This document shows, in pieces, positions 48,101 to 59,889 of a stretch of 64,000 bases of DNA. The stretch's first letter is position 1. Every line of letters begins with the position of its first letter. Origin of the DNA: Hysterangium stoloniferum. Its lineage: Eukaryota > Basidiomycota > Agaricomycetes > Hysterangiales > Hysterangiaceae. Below the pieces are notes generated by a model. It ran no database searches and was not told the DNA's origin. It was given only the letters and a program-made list of their open reading frames with translations. Location: contig WHVD01000019.1 in NCBI GenBank assembly GCA_015178975.1, forward strand, positions 310,001 to 374,000. The letters run 5' to 3'. Position numbers and translations under genes: made by a program.

Positions 48101-48688
48101 CGAATTCTGTTGAAGCCTCGAGGATGTCAAGGAGACGCTTCCGGACTCGTTTGATCTTGACTTCCGGCTGGAAGTAAATCTTGTACTCGTAGTATGGTCC
48201 TTTGGGGATTTTGATAGCAAAGTGGTTAGCGCGGATAGATATGGCCGTTCCGGCCTTTCCGAAGTTCGGCCGAACTGGCAGTTCGCCTCTGTCGACCTTG
48301 ATGGACTTGAATTTCCCGAGCACTTTGTCGCCCGCAGCGACGATCTGCGGATCCGCATGGTTGCTTCCCTGGTTGGAAGGTGTGAATATGACAGGTCCCT
48401 ATGGGCCGGAAGCCGCTTGTCAGTTGAGAGTGTGCTGCCCTTGTGAATGATGATTCTTACAGTGGGCTCACCACCGCCACCGCCACGACCGCGACCGCCT
48501 CCGTACCCTCCGCCACCACGGCCTCCACCTCTATCGTGACCTCCACCTCTATCGTGACCTCCACCTCTATCGTGACCTCCACCTCTATCGTGACCGCCAC
48601 GGTAGCCACCTCCACCGCCGCCGCCAGCATAGCCACCCCCACCGCCGCCGCCGCCACGACCACGACCTCTCGAGTCACCGCGATACAT
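45136..48688 (-). CDS. Argonaute (gene B)
   Basis: Paralogue of Argonaute A with the same 12-exon layout: 48,688-48,461; 48,398-47,902; 47,838-47,667; 47,597-47,421; 47,363-47,246; 47,177-46,283; 46,219-46,176; 46,113-46,049; 45,983-45,845; 45,797-45,625; 45,562-45,379; 45,317-45,136, giving 957 residues. The Gly-rich tail uses a GGHDRG hexapeptide repeat instead of the nonapeptide of A. The slicer residues are kept ([39 protein letters not shown]). Exons 10 and 11 with their introns are practically identical to those of A, whereas the MID segment after GRDDFGG and the C-terminal tail before MFYL differ clearly. Both genes read as functional. The guide class each binds cannot be told from sequence alone. 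Confidence 0.94.
48525..48600. repeat. 18-bp repeats encoding Argonaute B tail
   Basis: Four near-identical copies of CCTCTATCGTGACCTCCA encode the hexapeptide GGHDRG on the minus strand in exon 1 of Argonaute B. The unit length differs from the 27-bp unit of Argonaute A, so the repeats expanded separately after the duplication. Confidence 0.85.
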
Positions 48689-48879
48689 GTTGTTGAGTGT
48701 TAATGGGTTGGTGTAAGCTTGAGGAAACCTGGCTTCTTGTTCTTATTGATAACCGTGACACTCGTTGAAGAAGTCTCAATTAAACTTTCAGAGTGGAGGT
48801 GAGACACAGTACAATGTAGTGCAGAGGCAAGATGAGAGGAAGTATGATGGCTATATAAAGGATCTCACGCTTCGGTTAT

Positions 48880-49729
48880 TCTTTTAAATTACATCATAAT
48901 GACTGTTGACGAAATCAAATTGAAGCCACTTGGCCTCATAGCATTGTAGTCCTAAATGCACCACAATAACGTCTCTTAAGACAGATAAGGTCTCGGTGAT
49001 AACGAACCGGTTCTACAATCGGCGGTTGGTCCCCGTTTTATCCAATACCTTGCTATAAATGGTGTTGAGATCTTCTCGCACATGACCGTGACAGTCATGG
49101 CACCGGCGCTTAGTACACGAGGACAAATTGCGATCGCAGACAAAGTATTTCTCTGTAAAATCGCGCAAGTGACCTAATTGGGTTTTCATAAAGGCACTTG
49201 TGGCTAGAGCCGGCCACAATTTTCCTTGTCCAATAATACCTTTTGTTTCACTCTCCCATTGTTCATGTGCTTTGTAACACCCAGCCTACAATAGTAGTAG
49301 GTAGAGCCACTGGCATATTTATATGCTATCTTTGGCACCATCGCCTGGAGGAGCGGACCCCCAGGGACAGCTAATCTGGGGGCTACAGGCCAAATATGCT
49401 GATGGGCAAGATGGGGGTGGAGGCAACATAGTACAGCCATTATTATCCAAAGATCCATGAGTGGTATTTGACAGAAAAGCAGGATTGACGTCGAGAAGCA
49501 GCAAAGAGGATCATGATATCTGTGCCTCCCATTTTCTAAACTCCCTGCCGGAAAGAGACGAACCAAATTTCTATTGGCAGTGCCAGAGTCAGAGCGGGTC
49601 CAAGGTAGATATTCCAAAGAAAAATACTCGAGGTGGATGAGTGAGCTTTGAGGGTCGGCCACTCAGATGATGGTGGCAAAAGACAAAGACGGCGAGAGCT
49701 GACTTTGTTATTGTGGATGATGATGGTGA
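48880..49729. other. Uncertain coding remnants, minus strand
   Basis: Two open stretches on the minus strand (49,662-49,204 and 49,219-49,013) overlap and could be exons; the second contains DFTEKYFVCDRN and CTKRRCHDCHGH. No family is recognised. They follow the LINE relic and may be 3' element sequence or fragments of an unrelated gene. Confidence 0.25.
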
Positions 49730-49960
49730 TGTCGCTCAGTCTATTGTCGTGGACGTATTTAAGGAGGAAGGAATACATTTCGGGTCACCAAAACAGGTTG
49801 CGGGGAAACAATGAACATTTGGGCTTAAGCAGGTTCCTTCTTTCTGAAGATACAGCGTCGAAGGATGAGGTGGGGACAATGGAGGAGGAAGTGAGACACT
49901 GTTTCAGGGATGTTTATTCGGCAGAATCAGTAGCATTCATGTTGAACAAGAATGAATTGA
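49730..49960 (-). mobile_element. LINE-type C-terminal relic
   Basis: The minus strand reads CRINIPETVSHFLLHCPHLI followed by LRRCIFRKK, the Cys/His motif (ETVxHFLxxCP) found at the C-terminus of non-LTR retrotransposon polyproteins, and then, after a frame change, SFLLKYVHDNRL, which fits the last segment of such proteins. The reverse transcriptase itself is absent. This is a short, decayed 3' fragment, as expected of a 5'-truncated insertion. Identification comes from motif memory. Confidence 0.5.
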
Positions 49961-50990
49961 GGCCTATGTGAGGAACTATATGTTGCATGACCTTTGCGGG
50001 AGGCCACGGAACAATTGAGCACACTTTGAATTGGCAAATATTTGCTAAAGACAGCCCTATGCTGTTTGAGATTTTATTTTTTCCACTCCCTATAAGCTGC
50101 TTTTGTGGCTGAGGAGCTCTTGGGGAGTTTGCCGCTCAGGACAGATTTTGTGGTGCATCTTAGTCTCAGATCCAAGACAGCATCTTTAGCTTTGATGTCT
50201 GCCAGCTTCTTGCCCTAGGAACGCACTATGGATGACGGTCTGATTATCATTGCGATCTTCGCTTGAGACACGTTCTGTTTATGTAATCACATGGCCTTTG
50301 CGTGATTGCGTTCGACCAATTACGTTTAAACTGATCTCCGCAAGTGAGATCTCATCTAATCCTGTGTAGGTAAACTGATATCGTGTGCTACCCCACGGAT
50401 ATGATTATTCTACATGTATGGTATAAAGTTGCAGGACGACCCAGTAAGCTTGATATGCTATAGGATTAAATGGAAATCATTGAACTAACCAGCTCGTTGT
50501 AATAAATAACAAGACACCCCAACGGCCGGCGAGACGCCAACATACCGCCCAACGCGAAGCACATTAAAAGAACAAACCAATTGCCAGAAGGTTTCAAATT
50601 GCAGTCATAAAACCGCATCTCTCATTGTTTTAGTGGCATTTCTACGGGTGTTAGTTTCTAGATTATTCGGTCGCTTGAAATGACTGATCAATATGATCAA
50701 ATGGGTGTAATTAGCTAGACGGAAGGCTGACTGTCTTGCAAGGCCAAACAAATGTCATAGGCCATGAAATCTTCTCTTCTCTCCATGTGTTTCGAGTTAT
50801 AAATATGCCGTTAGTGCATACCACGGATGCGTAGTATCAAGTACACAGCATTCGTAACGTGAGGATAAGTACGTATGTAGTTCTCCAGGCAGGTAGAAGA
50901 CCTCCTATTAGAATTACGTAAACCAAATGGTTACGTAACCTTGCTTGCCACACACCTAAACAATTCACTTAATACTTTAAAGTAGAACGA
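49961..50990. other. Upstream region of ATG7, no gene seen
   Basis: Spacer between the LINE relic and the ATG7 start codon. No supported gene; it should include the ATG7 promoter. Confidence 0.4.
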
Positions 50991-53700
50991 ATGGCTATAC
51001 TCCAGTTTGCACCGCATACATCCCTTGTTCAACCTGCATTATGGCATGAGCTTACTAGGCTCAAGATCGACGTTCTGAAGCTTTCTGAGGACTCCTTGCC
51101 GATTGTAGCTTCATACGGTCCTGGTCGAACCATTGTGGACAGGGAAAGCGGGAAAGAGATCCCTCTGAGCGGCAATCTAAGCGTAGCTGGCGAGGCATTC
51201 GATCTACAGGCCAAGTACGCGCTTTTTTATGTCAATTTGAGCGCGTGTTGATAAAGACGTTTAGGGCGCCTCAACGTGCGGTGGTTGCTCATGGAACTTT
51301 GAAGAATTATAATACGATTGAGGACTTTAGAGCTGCGGATAAGACCGCGGTATTTAATGAGGTGGCTGACAAAGTACTGCTGCTTTTCATTCATATGCTG
51401 TTTTGTTTTCGTGCTCAGCTTACCCGTGTAGATCTGGGACGCGATTCAGACCACTAAGGATCCTGCTGAGCTGTCGCGCTTTCTCCTCATTACATTTGCA
51501 GATTTGAAGAAATACAAGTGAGGTAGTTCAAAAAGAAAAAATGTCCCAACATAAAGAAACCTTGCCTTCAGATATTACTACTGGTTTGCGTTCCCGGCAT
51601 TTCTCGCAAAGCCAGCTTGGGAGATCGGCGATGATGGTTGGATAGAAGCCGAGAGTAAACTTGGTGTTGAATCTGTGTGTATCCCCTTGTATATCAGGAA
51701 TGTATATGCTTACCGAATTGCAGCTTACCTCTATCCATGCAGCCTTGCAGAAGACCTCACCTCATCTACCCTACTTCCTTGCACGTCCATCATCTGACGG
51801 CGCCTTCTACGAGATCGCCCCCGTATCGGAATACGACGAATTCTTCCTAAATACACCAGAGATTTCTGTAAAAAGTTCTCCTTACTCCCTTATTGCAACA
51901 TCTCACCCGATTTTAGCGTGTCGTGGCGTTCATAGATCCGTCACCCCACGCCCAGAACCCAGGCTGGCCGCTTAGAAACCTTCTTGCTTATCTCCGCTTC
52001 CACAACCCCTCCTCAACACGAACATTGCGTATTCTTTGCTGGAGAGATGCCGAGTTGCCTGTGGGAAAGGCGTGGCGTAGTAGATTTGGCACTATCTCTG
52101 TTGGAGAATCGACTGGGGATACAAGTGCGAGGCCAACGGCTGTAGGATGGGAGAAGAATGCACAGGGTAAACTTGCACCACGATTAGCTGATCTAGGTGG
52201 TATGATGGATCCCAGCAGGTGCGATTCTGCTTTTCCCTCTTCTTTTGAGGACAGGCATTAAACATGCAATAGGCTCGCTGACCAGGCGGTTGATCTTAAT
52301 TTGAAACTGATGCGCTGGAGGATCTTGCCAGAGCTAAATCTGGAAAAGGTCGCGAACACAAGATGTCTACTTCTAGGCGCCGGAACCCTTGGGTGTTATG
52401 TAGCTAGGGTATTGATGGTTCGCATTTCCACATCCACCCTTGTATTTCCATTACTCACATTAATATTTCAAAAAGGCATGGGGCGTACGTACTATTACAT
52501 TGTTGGATTCGTCCCGTGTATCGTTCTCGAACCCGGTCCGACAACCGCTCTTTGAGTTCGAAGATTGTTTGAATGGCGGCAAACCCAAAGCGGAATGTGC
52601 AGCAGAGCATCTTAAGAAGATATTCCCCGGTGTTGTACGTTTTGCCGTGTCCTTCCTAGCTACGCCTCACGCAGCGCTTGTAGAATGCGACGGGCGTTTC
52701 GTTGAATATTCCCATGCCTGGGCACCCCATCCCGCCGACATCAGTAGAGCAAGTCAAGGTAGACGTGGAGAAGCTTGAGAAGCTATTCGATGAGCACGAT
52801 GCGGTCTTTCTCCTCATGGACTCCCGAGAAAGCCGATGGTTGCCCACCGTTTTGGGTGCTGCAAAGGGAAAGGTGATCATTGCACAGACGCTAGTTTGAT
52901 CTTGGCTTCACATTTAATAGATCGTGATGAATGCTGCTCTAGGCTTCGATACATATCTCGTCATGCGACATGGTGCCCGCGTTTCTTCTGTCCCTGAGGG
53001 TTCTACCCCGCTCGGATGTTATTACTGCAATGACATCGTCGCACCGGCAGATGTGCGTTTTTAGATGAAGGATCTCTGAATACGTGTGCACATCTGATAT
53101 TTTACCCCAGTCACTAACAGACCGAACACTCGACCAAATGTGCACAGTCACCCGTCCGGGTCTCGCATCAATCGCGGCCGCGACAGCAGTTGAAATGCTC
53201 GTGTCTATACTACAGCACCCTGCGGGGTAAGGGATATTCTCGCTATTCGATGACACATCCAGGCTGACGTGTGTGTGCTCTTCAGCGTGCACGCCCCTCC
53301 TCCACTGCCATCAGGGTCGTCTGACGCATCGCAAGCGCCAGCGCCGAAGGGCCAGGATAGCGTGCTAGGGATCGTGCCACATCAATTACGGGGATTTCTT
53401 GCACAGTTTAGGAATATGGCAATCACTGGCGCGGCTTATCACCGTTGCACAGGATGTAGTGAGACGGTACGTCAATTTTTTATATTAATTTTGAGGTTTG
53501 ATAGTTATTATTCGATGTTAATAATACAGGTGATCAAGGCGTATGAGTCTGAAGGGTTTGGTATGCTTCTTAAGGCTTTTAATGAACAAAAGTATCTCGA
53601 GGAGCTTACTGGGTTGGATAAGTTGTATGATGAGGGGGAGGCGGCATTAGAGAGTGTGGATTGGGATGAGGAGGACGGTGAAGGGGATGATGATTTTTGA
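50991..53700 (+). CDS. ATG7: Autophagy E1-like enzyme Atg7
   Basis: E1-like enzyme that activates Atg8 and Atg12 in autophagy and passes them to Atg3 and Atg10. Thirteen exons join in frame: 50,991-51,214; 51,265-51,373; 51,432-51,517; 51,572-51,674; 51,724-51,867; 51,917-52,218; 52,273-52,417; 52,476-52,634; 52,684-52,872; 52,921-53,052; 53,111-53,226; 53,286-53,466; 53,530-53,700, giving 686 residues. The N-terminal domain shows [20 protein letters not shown] and [17 protein letters not shown]; the adenylation domain has [17 protein letters not shown] and [20 protein letters not shown]; the zinc-binding pairs are GCYYC and RCTGC; the catalytic Cys is in [14 protein letters not shown]. The acidic C-terminus (EDGEGDDDF) fits the Atg8-binding tail. 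Intron phases are consistent throughout and the gene appears intact. Confidence 0.95.
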
Positions 53701-54225
53701 GGAGATATGAGGGATGCTCATCGTATACCATTGCCTTAATGTGCCGATACCATGTTGTGATTACTAATGGCGGATTTGGGAATAGAAAATGTTCTACCAG
53801 TAATCAGTGGATTTTGTATGTCATGAATATCAGGGCCTCTAGACATGAATAATGCCAGACCTCTTTAGCAAGTTCTAAGTTCCATAAGCAAGCGATATAT
53901 ATACACTAATATTTGTAAATTCAATTTTTTTGAGGCGCTGTCGCTGATCGGAGTTTAGATATAACCGCGATCGCGGACTTGTACACAAAGAATCAATGCT
54001 GGGGACGGGGCCACTTCCATTTGAGTCTACCCTCAAGAGAAGAAGACAGTGTGGTATAAGAGACGTGTATCGTTAGCAGTGGCGAGCAGTCCCTTCAAAA
54101 CACAGTTGATGACTTTTCGCATCATGGTGGTTATCAATGCAACATAGAGTCGGTTCGAACGCGATTTTGATACGCTGCTATACCTGGGACACCATCTTCA
54201 TCATTGACGTACGGCGAGTGAAACA
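53701..54225. other. Intergenic, no gene seen
   Basis: ATG7 3' flank. No supported coding or repeat structure. Confidence 0.4.
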
Positions 54226-54228
54226 GTG

Positions 54229-54280
<52 letters not shown>

Positions 54281-54281
54281 T
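54229..54281. repeat. TAA trinucleotide microsatellite
   Basis: An uninterrupted run of about 17 TAA/AAT units. It makes a poly-Asn open frame on the plus strand that has no meaning as a gene by itself, though it lies in the likely first intron or 5' flank of the membrane protein that follows. Confidence 0.95.
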
Positions 54282-54295
54282 TAATGACATTTTTA

Positions 54296-55360
54296 GGCAT
54301 CCACGTCTCAATATTCAGCGCGATTGTCTACTTGCTCCTCTGCAAACCCGTCGCTGGAAAGGTCGCCCTCTTTTGTTTACAGTCTTTTGTTATTCGCATG
54401 CGGGACGATTAGTGCTGCAAGTGGTATTAGATTTAGCGAGACGGCATGGCTTGGAAATGCGTCGTGCAAGACTGACGGTCTTGCCAGGAGCATGAGTAGA
54501 AGCAGTATGGAGACAATGGGGAACGTGGCGTTCGTTGCCGCCAATCTCCTGGCTAATGGACCTTTGGTTGGCAATATAGTCCAGGGATGCCGTTAATCGT
54601 CCAAAATACTGTTCATTATAATAGCTCTTTAGATGTTTCGTCCTCTGGGACCATTATGGTCGTGTCATTGTGTTTCCTGCATCACTCTTTGCCTCATCGT
54701 TCGGTTCGTTCTGCATCTACGCACGATATGCCCTTTTGATTTGAGACTTTAGCCCTCTCTATTGTCACTATATACCAGGCCGCAAGACTTGGGATGCCGC
54801 TCTGGAAGGTCTCTTCCGTCACCACAGGCATCCCCTACTGGTGGGTGTCTGTCAATCGTCTTCAACGTTCTTGTTAGCATGATGATTTGGGGCCGTCTTC
54901 TGTGGCATCGCCATACTGTTGCCAAAGTCTTCGGGAAAAGCCATACGACCCTTTATGCTACTCTCTCTGCTATGCTCATAGAGAGTGCAGCTTTATATGT
55001 CGTCGTAGGCATCATTCACGTTGTATTGTTTGCACGAGAAAGTAGTTACCATAATCTGATCCTTGGTGTTATGACTCAAGTGGAGGTAAGCTATTTCATC
55101 CGTTTGAACAATGGTATAGTGAATTATTACTGCTACAATGTATCGCTCCCGACTTGATGATTTTAAGAGTTGCCCTTGGCCGCGCAGGGTCTCTTAAGAC
55201 GTCCCCACCCACTATCAGCGCGGATATCAAATTCGCTGAAATCTCAAGATGCTCCTCGGGCCTCCATCCAGAAATGTATATTTTTTCCACCGCCGAGACA
55301 TCCACAGACTTGACTGTTCAAAACTCGGATGCCGGGTCCCATTACTGTCACTCCGTTTAA
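54296..55360 (+). pseudogene. Multi-pass membrane protein, agaric family, probably broken
   Basis: Exons of a common basidiomycete multi-pass membrane protein family of unknown function can be followed in order: GIHVSIFSAIVYLLLC after a TTTTTAG acceptor (54,297); YSLLLFACGTISAASGIRFS; NVAFVAANLLANGPL; LFRCFVLWDHYGRVIV (from 54,632); LSIVTIYQAARLGMPLW (about 54,752); LSIVFNVLVSMMIWGRLLWH; AMLIESAALYVVVGIIHVV; and IAPDLMILRVALGRAGS, ending at 55,360. Two problems suggest decay: near 54,840 the frame must shift between GIPYWW and LSIVFNV without an obvious intron, and the last intron (from about 55,086) has no AG that restores the frame. No N-terminal exon with ATG was found before the microsatellite. 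Confidence 0.5.
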
Positions 55361-55783
55361 TCCTGCAAGCGAGAGCTCTGTCGTTCCCGGAGTGAAAAAT
55401 GCATGGTTGGGGCTGCCGTTAAATGGAATTCCGAGCTTGTAAAACGAGCATTATCCCTGACATCAAGGAAGAGCCTTGATCCCTAGCGAGGCACGTCTTA
55501 GCTATAGCTAATGAATCGATGACAAAACGACCGGCTCACGGCAATCTGATACAACAGAGGAATGAAACTGAGGATCTATGAGTACATGTTGACAGCAACA
55601 CTGATATCACGTACGTGACCATAACAGCCGTCATGCCTGGGTTGGCAATGCTGAAGAGCATGATGATAATAGATATGATGGTCACTAAATGTCAGTTACA
55701 AAAGGCAACATGTTAATAGCGAATCTCTTATAATTGTCGATAAATTACCAAATAGTCTGTGCAAGGGAATCACTTTAGTCTGT
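55361..55783. other. Between convergent membrane gene relics
   Basis: No gene seen. The sequence separates the plus-strand membrane gene remnant from the minus-strand one. Confidence 0.3.
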
Positions 55784-57235
55784 CTACCCGTGGAAGACAT
55801 TGAAGGAAACGAACACTACCAAAAAGGCAAGCCCATCTCTAAGAAATGTGTACATCAAGGGTGGCACGCGCCCTAATTGTCGCCAATTAATGAAAATTGC
55901 AAAAAATATGAGGGTCAGATAGATGCCTGGTGACAAGAGTTGAATACTGAGAAGGATGCGTTCAGCAAACAAGCCTCACATGAAGTGACTAAGAGTGGAA
56001 TCCTACAACCCGGGAAATAAATTATTTAAAGGCACGTAGATTATGGTAAATTGTAAAGACCCACAAGTTGATATACATGCTTTGTGGTGCGTTAAGAGGA
56101 ACACATCCAGTAACTGGCCAGTTGGTTGTGTCAAGGAAGTAAAGCTTGGAAAAGGATAGTGAATTCACTACGAATGGAACCTGAAAGGGGGGTGGGAGTC
56201 AGTACCAAGGTAACAGAGGACTGTTGTGAAAAAGAAAAAAACTCTACAAACAGCTATGGTGACTATCCCGACATGAGTAATCAGTCAGATGCCGGGATAT
56301 TATCGTAGAGGGTGCTCACCGGTTAACGAAAATAGCAGAAATGCAAGCACTAGATCATGATGCCATATATTCAAATTCATGTGAACAGTGTCAATACAGA
56401 ACTTCCATACCACATTTGCTTCTATCGTACAAGGCATATATCCACAGGATGAAAAGACCCTCTTCACACACTATCAGAGACATGAACCCACTTGAGAAGT
56501 GAGTGAGCTGTCGGTAGGAAGTAATGCTCAATGCGTAGACCAACGAACTCACAACGTATAAATGAATATCCCTGAGTGGCAACTGAGGCGAAGAAGTCAA
56601 GGTCAACCTCTCTCACGGAAGACATGCTCACAACTAACACAAAATGGTCAGCATTTCATGTGCATTAAATTATCAGATCGCTACCTCAATATCAGGATGC
56701 AAAAACACACTAGCTTTCGAAGGCGGCTCTTAGCTTTACACTTTTGAGCAACAAGTCAATACTTACAGACCGTAAGGAAACTAGATGAAAGACGATGTTG
56801 ATTCCAATTAGTTAAACGCTAGTGATAATCCAGACCTTTACTCACAGAATAAATGCAAGCCCAAAATATCGAGCGATTATACAGAGGGAGTTTGGCAGTG
56901 TCCACTTTTTCCTAGCAGCAAAAGTATAATATGAAGGAGCACCAGCACTACTGGCAACGATCATTAATTACCTCCAAATGTGTTCACTCTTGTATTGCGT
57001 GTGAGAAGGTGAAATCTATGGACAAAAGTTGTCGTTATTGTTACCCACCTCCTGATCTAATGTTATAATCCAGTCGTAGGAAGCCAAGGTTGCAGCCATC
57101 ACTTGAAGAGTAGTAAGTAAAGTATTGTGCCTCTTTGAAGCCTGGTATACCTGTAGTGTAGTTTGCGGTGTGGTTGAATGAAATAATAGTGGCTAGAACA
57201 CCAGGTTCGAAAAGAGGTAAAGTACTGTTAGACAT
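55784..57235 (-). pseudogene. DUF6533-like membrane protein remnant
   Basis: Minus-strand pieces fit the general layout of agaric DUF6533-type multi-pass proteins: a segment with EEGLFILWIYALYDRSK (about 56,480-56,400), matching the family's L-x-TYALY-x-R block, and LLSPGIYLTLIFFAIFINW followed by PPLMYTFLRDGLAFLVVFVS (55,950-55,790), matching its last helices. A further frame at 57,235-57,041 starts with MSNSTLPLFEPG but is not clearly part of the same protein. The expected N-terminal motif was not found and the exons could not be joined, so the gene is decayed or too intron-rich to trace by eye. Function of the family is unknown. Confidence 0.4.
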
Positions 57236-57240
57236 GAGTG

Positions 57241-58560
57241 TTGGGTGAAGAAAAATATAAGGGAGGGGTGCGCATAATTATATACATGCCCATGCTGTGA
57301 AAACGGGCTTGCAAAATTTATGGCTGGCATTGAGTGAGTAATATATATTTGCAAATTGAAATGCTGACATGTCTGTGAATATAGGCTTAACGGCTCAAGT
57401 GGAAGATTCGGTGATCTCCAGCTGAGATCATTCCGGAAGGACTGAGATGGATTGAATTTCTAGGCAACCGTGGTTAGCACAGCGGAGTACTGGTAATAGG
57501 CTAGTGTCTTTGTCAGATGGTCCGTGGCTAAATTTTTGCTTTCATACTATCCTATTGGCTGGCTCGACCGGGTTAAGGGTAACTACACCGCTTAGGGTTG
57601 GGAATATACAGGACATTTACTTATAAGTATATACTGTTCTCCGCCTCGGCAGACTCAGAGGTGACCTTATTTCCCCAGGAAGATATTGCCGTATACATCA
57701 TGAAATAAACATACATTAGCTACCTGTTTTTTTCATGATCCGGAATCCCTCCGCCGCACTCAATAACATCGTAAGGCTTGAACGAAAAACACCTTTTAAG
57801 GCTTTCCGGAGAGTCCACCTAATATCGTCCACCTTCGTAGAGGCATTTCGGCAATGTCCACTTGTTCCCAAGTTTAAAGCTAGCGACGCATTTGTAACTA
57901 CGGCGTACAGCTCGACTGGGAGGACAGTTCAATGCCGCCGCTCGGCACCCGTTGATGCGATCATCTCATAAAGTTTTAACCCTGAGTATCGAATAACACG
58001 AAATCGACTGGTTTCGTTGAAAAGAGCCAGATCCGAGTAATTTGTAAATCCTATGTCGACCGTGCTAACCGATGCTATGTAGATCTGGTAAGGTTCACGT
58101 AAAGCACAACTTCCACACGTCATCTTTATGCCACTAGCCAGCATATATTGGCAGCCGCGCATTCTGGATATGCTGGAGGGAAAGCTACTAATAGTAATTA
58201 CGTGTTATTTTGGATATAATTATATCCCTCTTTAAAGTCATTGGGGGGGCTGTCAAACAGAATTATCCTACAATATTAGAGTGTATGTGTCTAAAGTTTA
58301 AAACAATTAATATATATTAGCGAATTGAATGGTGTGAATCAAATGGACATCAAGACCACAGCATCACAAATATTTTATTTTATTAGAATAGTCCAATATC
58401 AACGTCACAAGAGGCGCGAGTTTCAGGCGCTTGGTTTGACTCGGCATGAAGGTTCGACAGAGGCAGTTCGGACTAGCAAAACATATCACGAGCATCGCCT
58501 TTTCTTACACAAATCAGAAAGGCCCCGCTCAGGTTAATCTCGGTGCCCGATCAAAGTTGT
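57241..58560. other. No gene recognised
   Basis: A 77-codon frame on the minus strand (58,162-57,929) reads like protein (segments TCGSCALREPYQIYIAS and FNETSRFRVIRY) but no partner exon or family was found. The rest is AT-rich and uninformative. Confidence 0.3.
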
Positions 58561-58565
58561 CAAGC

Positions 58566-59690
58566 ACTAACAGAAAACTTCCCATAGTTCCCTGTAATTA
58601 GCTACATATATTAGATCAATACTAATAGTTTCTTCCTGTGAATTCCAGCTTCCGGCCATGAAATCAAATGAAACAAGAATATTTGGTTTCCAGTGTTGGA
58701 GCGATAGCGTCAACCGTTTAGGAGACAGGGGGAGTGTGGCGAGTTGTTGTCTGTAGGGATGTAGTAGCACAGAGGTGAGCTGTCTCATAGCTACATTGCT
58801 GTGTCCAAAAGAGATATATTTTACCTCTGTCAAAAATAGTGCAACAATAGGTATTTTTTTGAATGCCAGGAAATTGCATCTCTATCCATGTTGAAAACAT
58901 TTCCAGATACCAAATATTGATGCTCTTGCAAGCCCCAATCTACAGATGTCCATTAAAACTTTGAGTGCACTCTGTGAGTCATTTCACCTATCTCTGAATA
59001 TGAGCTGCAGATAACTTGTTCCTTTATATACCAGAATACTCTCTTGATGGTTTCCCAATGTGGTCATCTGGGGTTCTGCATGTATTGTGACAATAGTGAT
59101 ACAATTGGTTTGCAATATGGTGCATTTTGGATATCTTCATGTCAATGAAGCATGCTTGGGCATTGGATTGAGAGATGCTGGTGGGGACCAAGTGGTGTTA
59201 GCTCTTTTGCACCTTGTAGACCAAAACACACTATGATTTTCTCAATACTTGTATGTTGTAAAAATGAGATTGTCCCTGTGATGCAGTCCCTTTTTACTTG
59301 AATTCCAACTAACCACTTGTTTTCCTACATTTTTTATTTTAGGCTATTCTTTAAGATTGTCCTTGAATCACATGATAACTAACTTCAAATTTCTGGTCAT
59401 CATCATATTGTCAACATCAACTGCAGTGACTTTGGCCTGTGAAAACCCTTCCATGGTGAACCTAGATTTGTATTTGGTAATTTTGCCATTTGGTCCATGT
59501 TTATACAGCATAATGATCTTCCTATTAATAACATTCACATTTTCTGTTGATCCCATGAGTTCCTGGGTGCTGTATTTGTTGGAATTGGTGATGAAACTTC
59601 TTAGGGGCAGTTCACCTATTTCTTCACTTTTTCATAGGAGGATGCTAATTGTGGACCATGTTTTTGGAGGTTAATGCATGCCAGAACCAG
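58566..59690 (-). mobile_element. Ty1/copia RT and RNase H relic
   Basis: The minus strand holds broken pieces of a copia pol polyprotein in the correct order. The start of the reverse transcriptase is at 59,556-59,450 (YKHGPNGKITKYKSRFTMEG followed by FSQAK). The linker before RNase H is near 59,060-59,020 (YKGTSYLQLIF). The RNase H region is at 58,890-58,760 (RDAISWHSKK, then IPIVALFLTEVKYISFGH). Most of the RT palm is missing or unreadable. Stops and frame changes are frequent, and C-to-T type decay is evident from the lack of CpG. It may belong to the same family as the gag relic at 0.9-1.5 kb. Confidence 0.65.
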
Positions 59691-59889
59691 TGTACACCTA
59701 AACTAGCATCCTACCTACTATGTCAGAAGGTGATTCACTAACTGACACATTGATTGAGACATAAATACTTATATTACAAGACTATTACCACCTTGTTGAT
59801 TGTGTATTACAATAAGCCAACTCATACTATTTTTAATAGTATTTTGCCTCTTTGACATTCACTGCTGGGTCATCAAATTCTGATATGAA

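Noticed and set aside
48080-48703. Long open frames in alternative frames over Argonaute B exon 1-2.
   Set aside because: Caused by the Gly-rich repeat; the spliced Argonaute frame explains the conservation.
49536-49778. BTB/POZ domain suggested by an SDITIIIHN-like stretch on the minus strand.
   Set aside because: The preceding frames carry the LINE C-terminal ETVxHFLxxCP motif and the segment just before it fits that element; no other BTB landmark follows.
59357-59674. Plus-strand 105-codon hydrophobic frame.
   Set aside because: It is the antisense shadow of the copia reverse transcriptase fragment, which has recognisable motifs.
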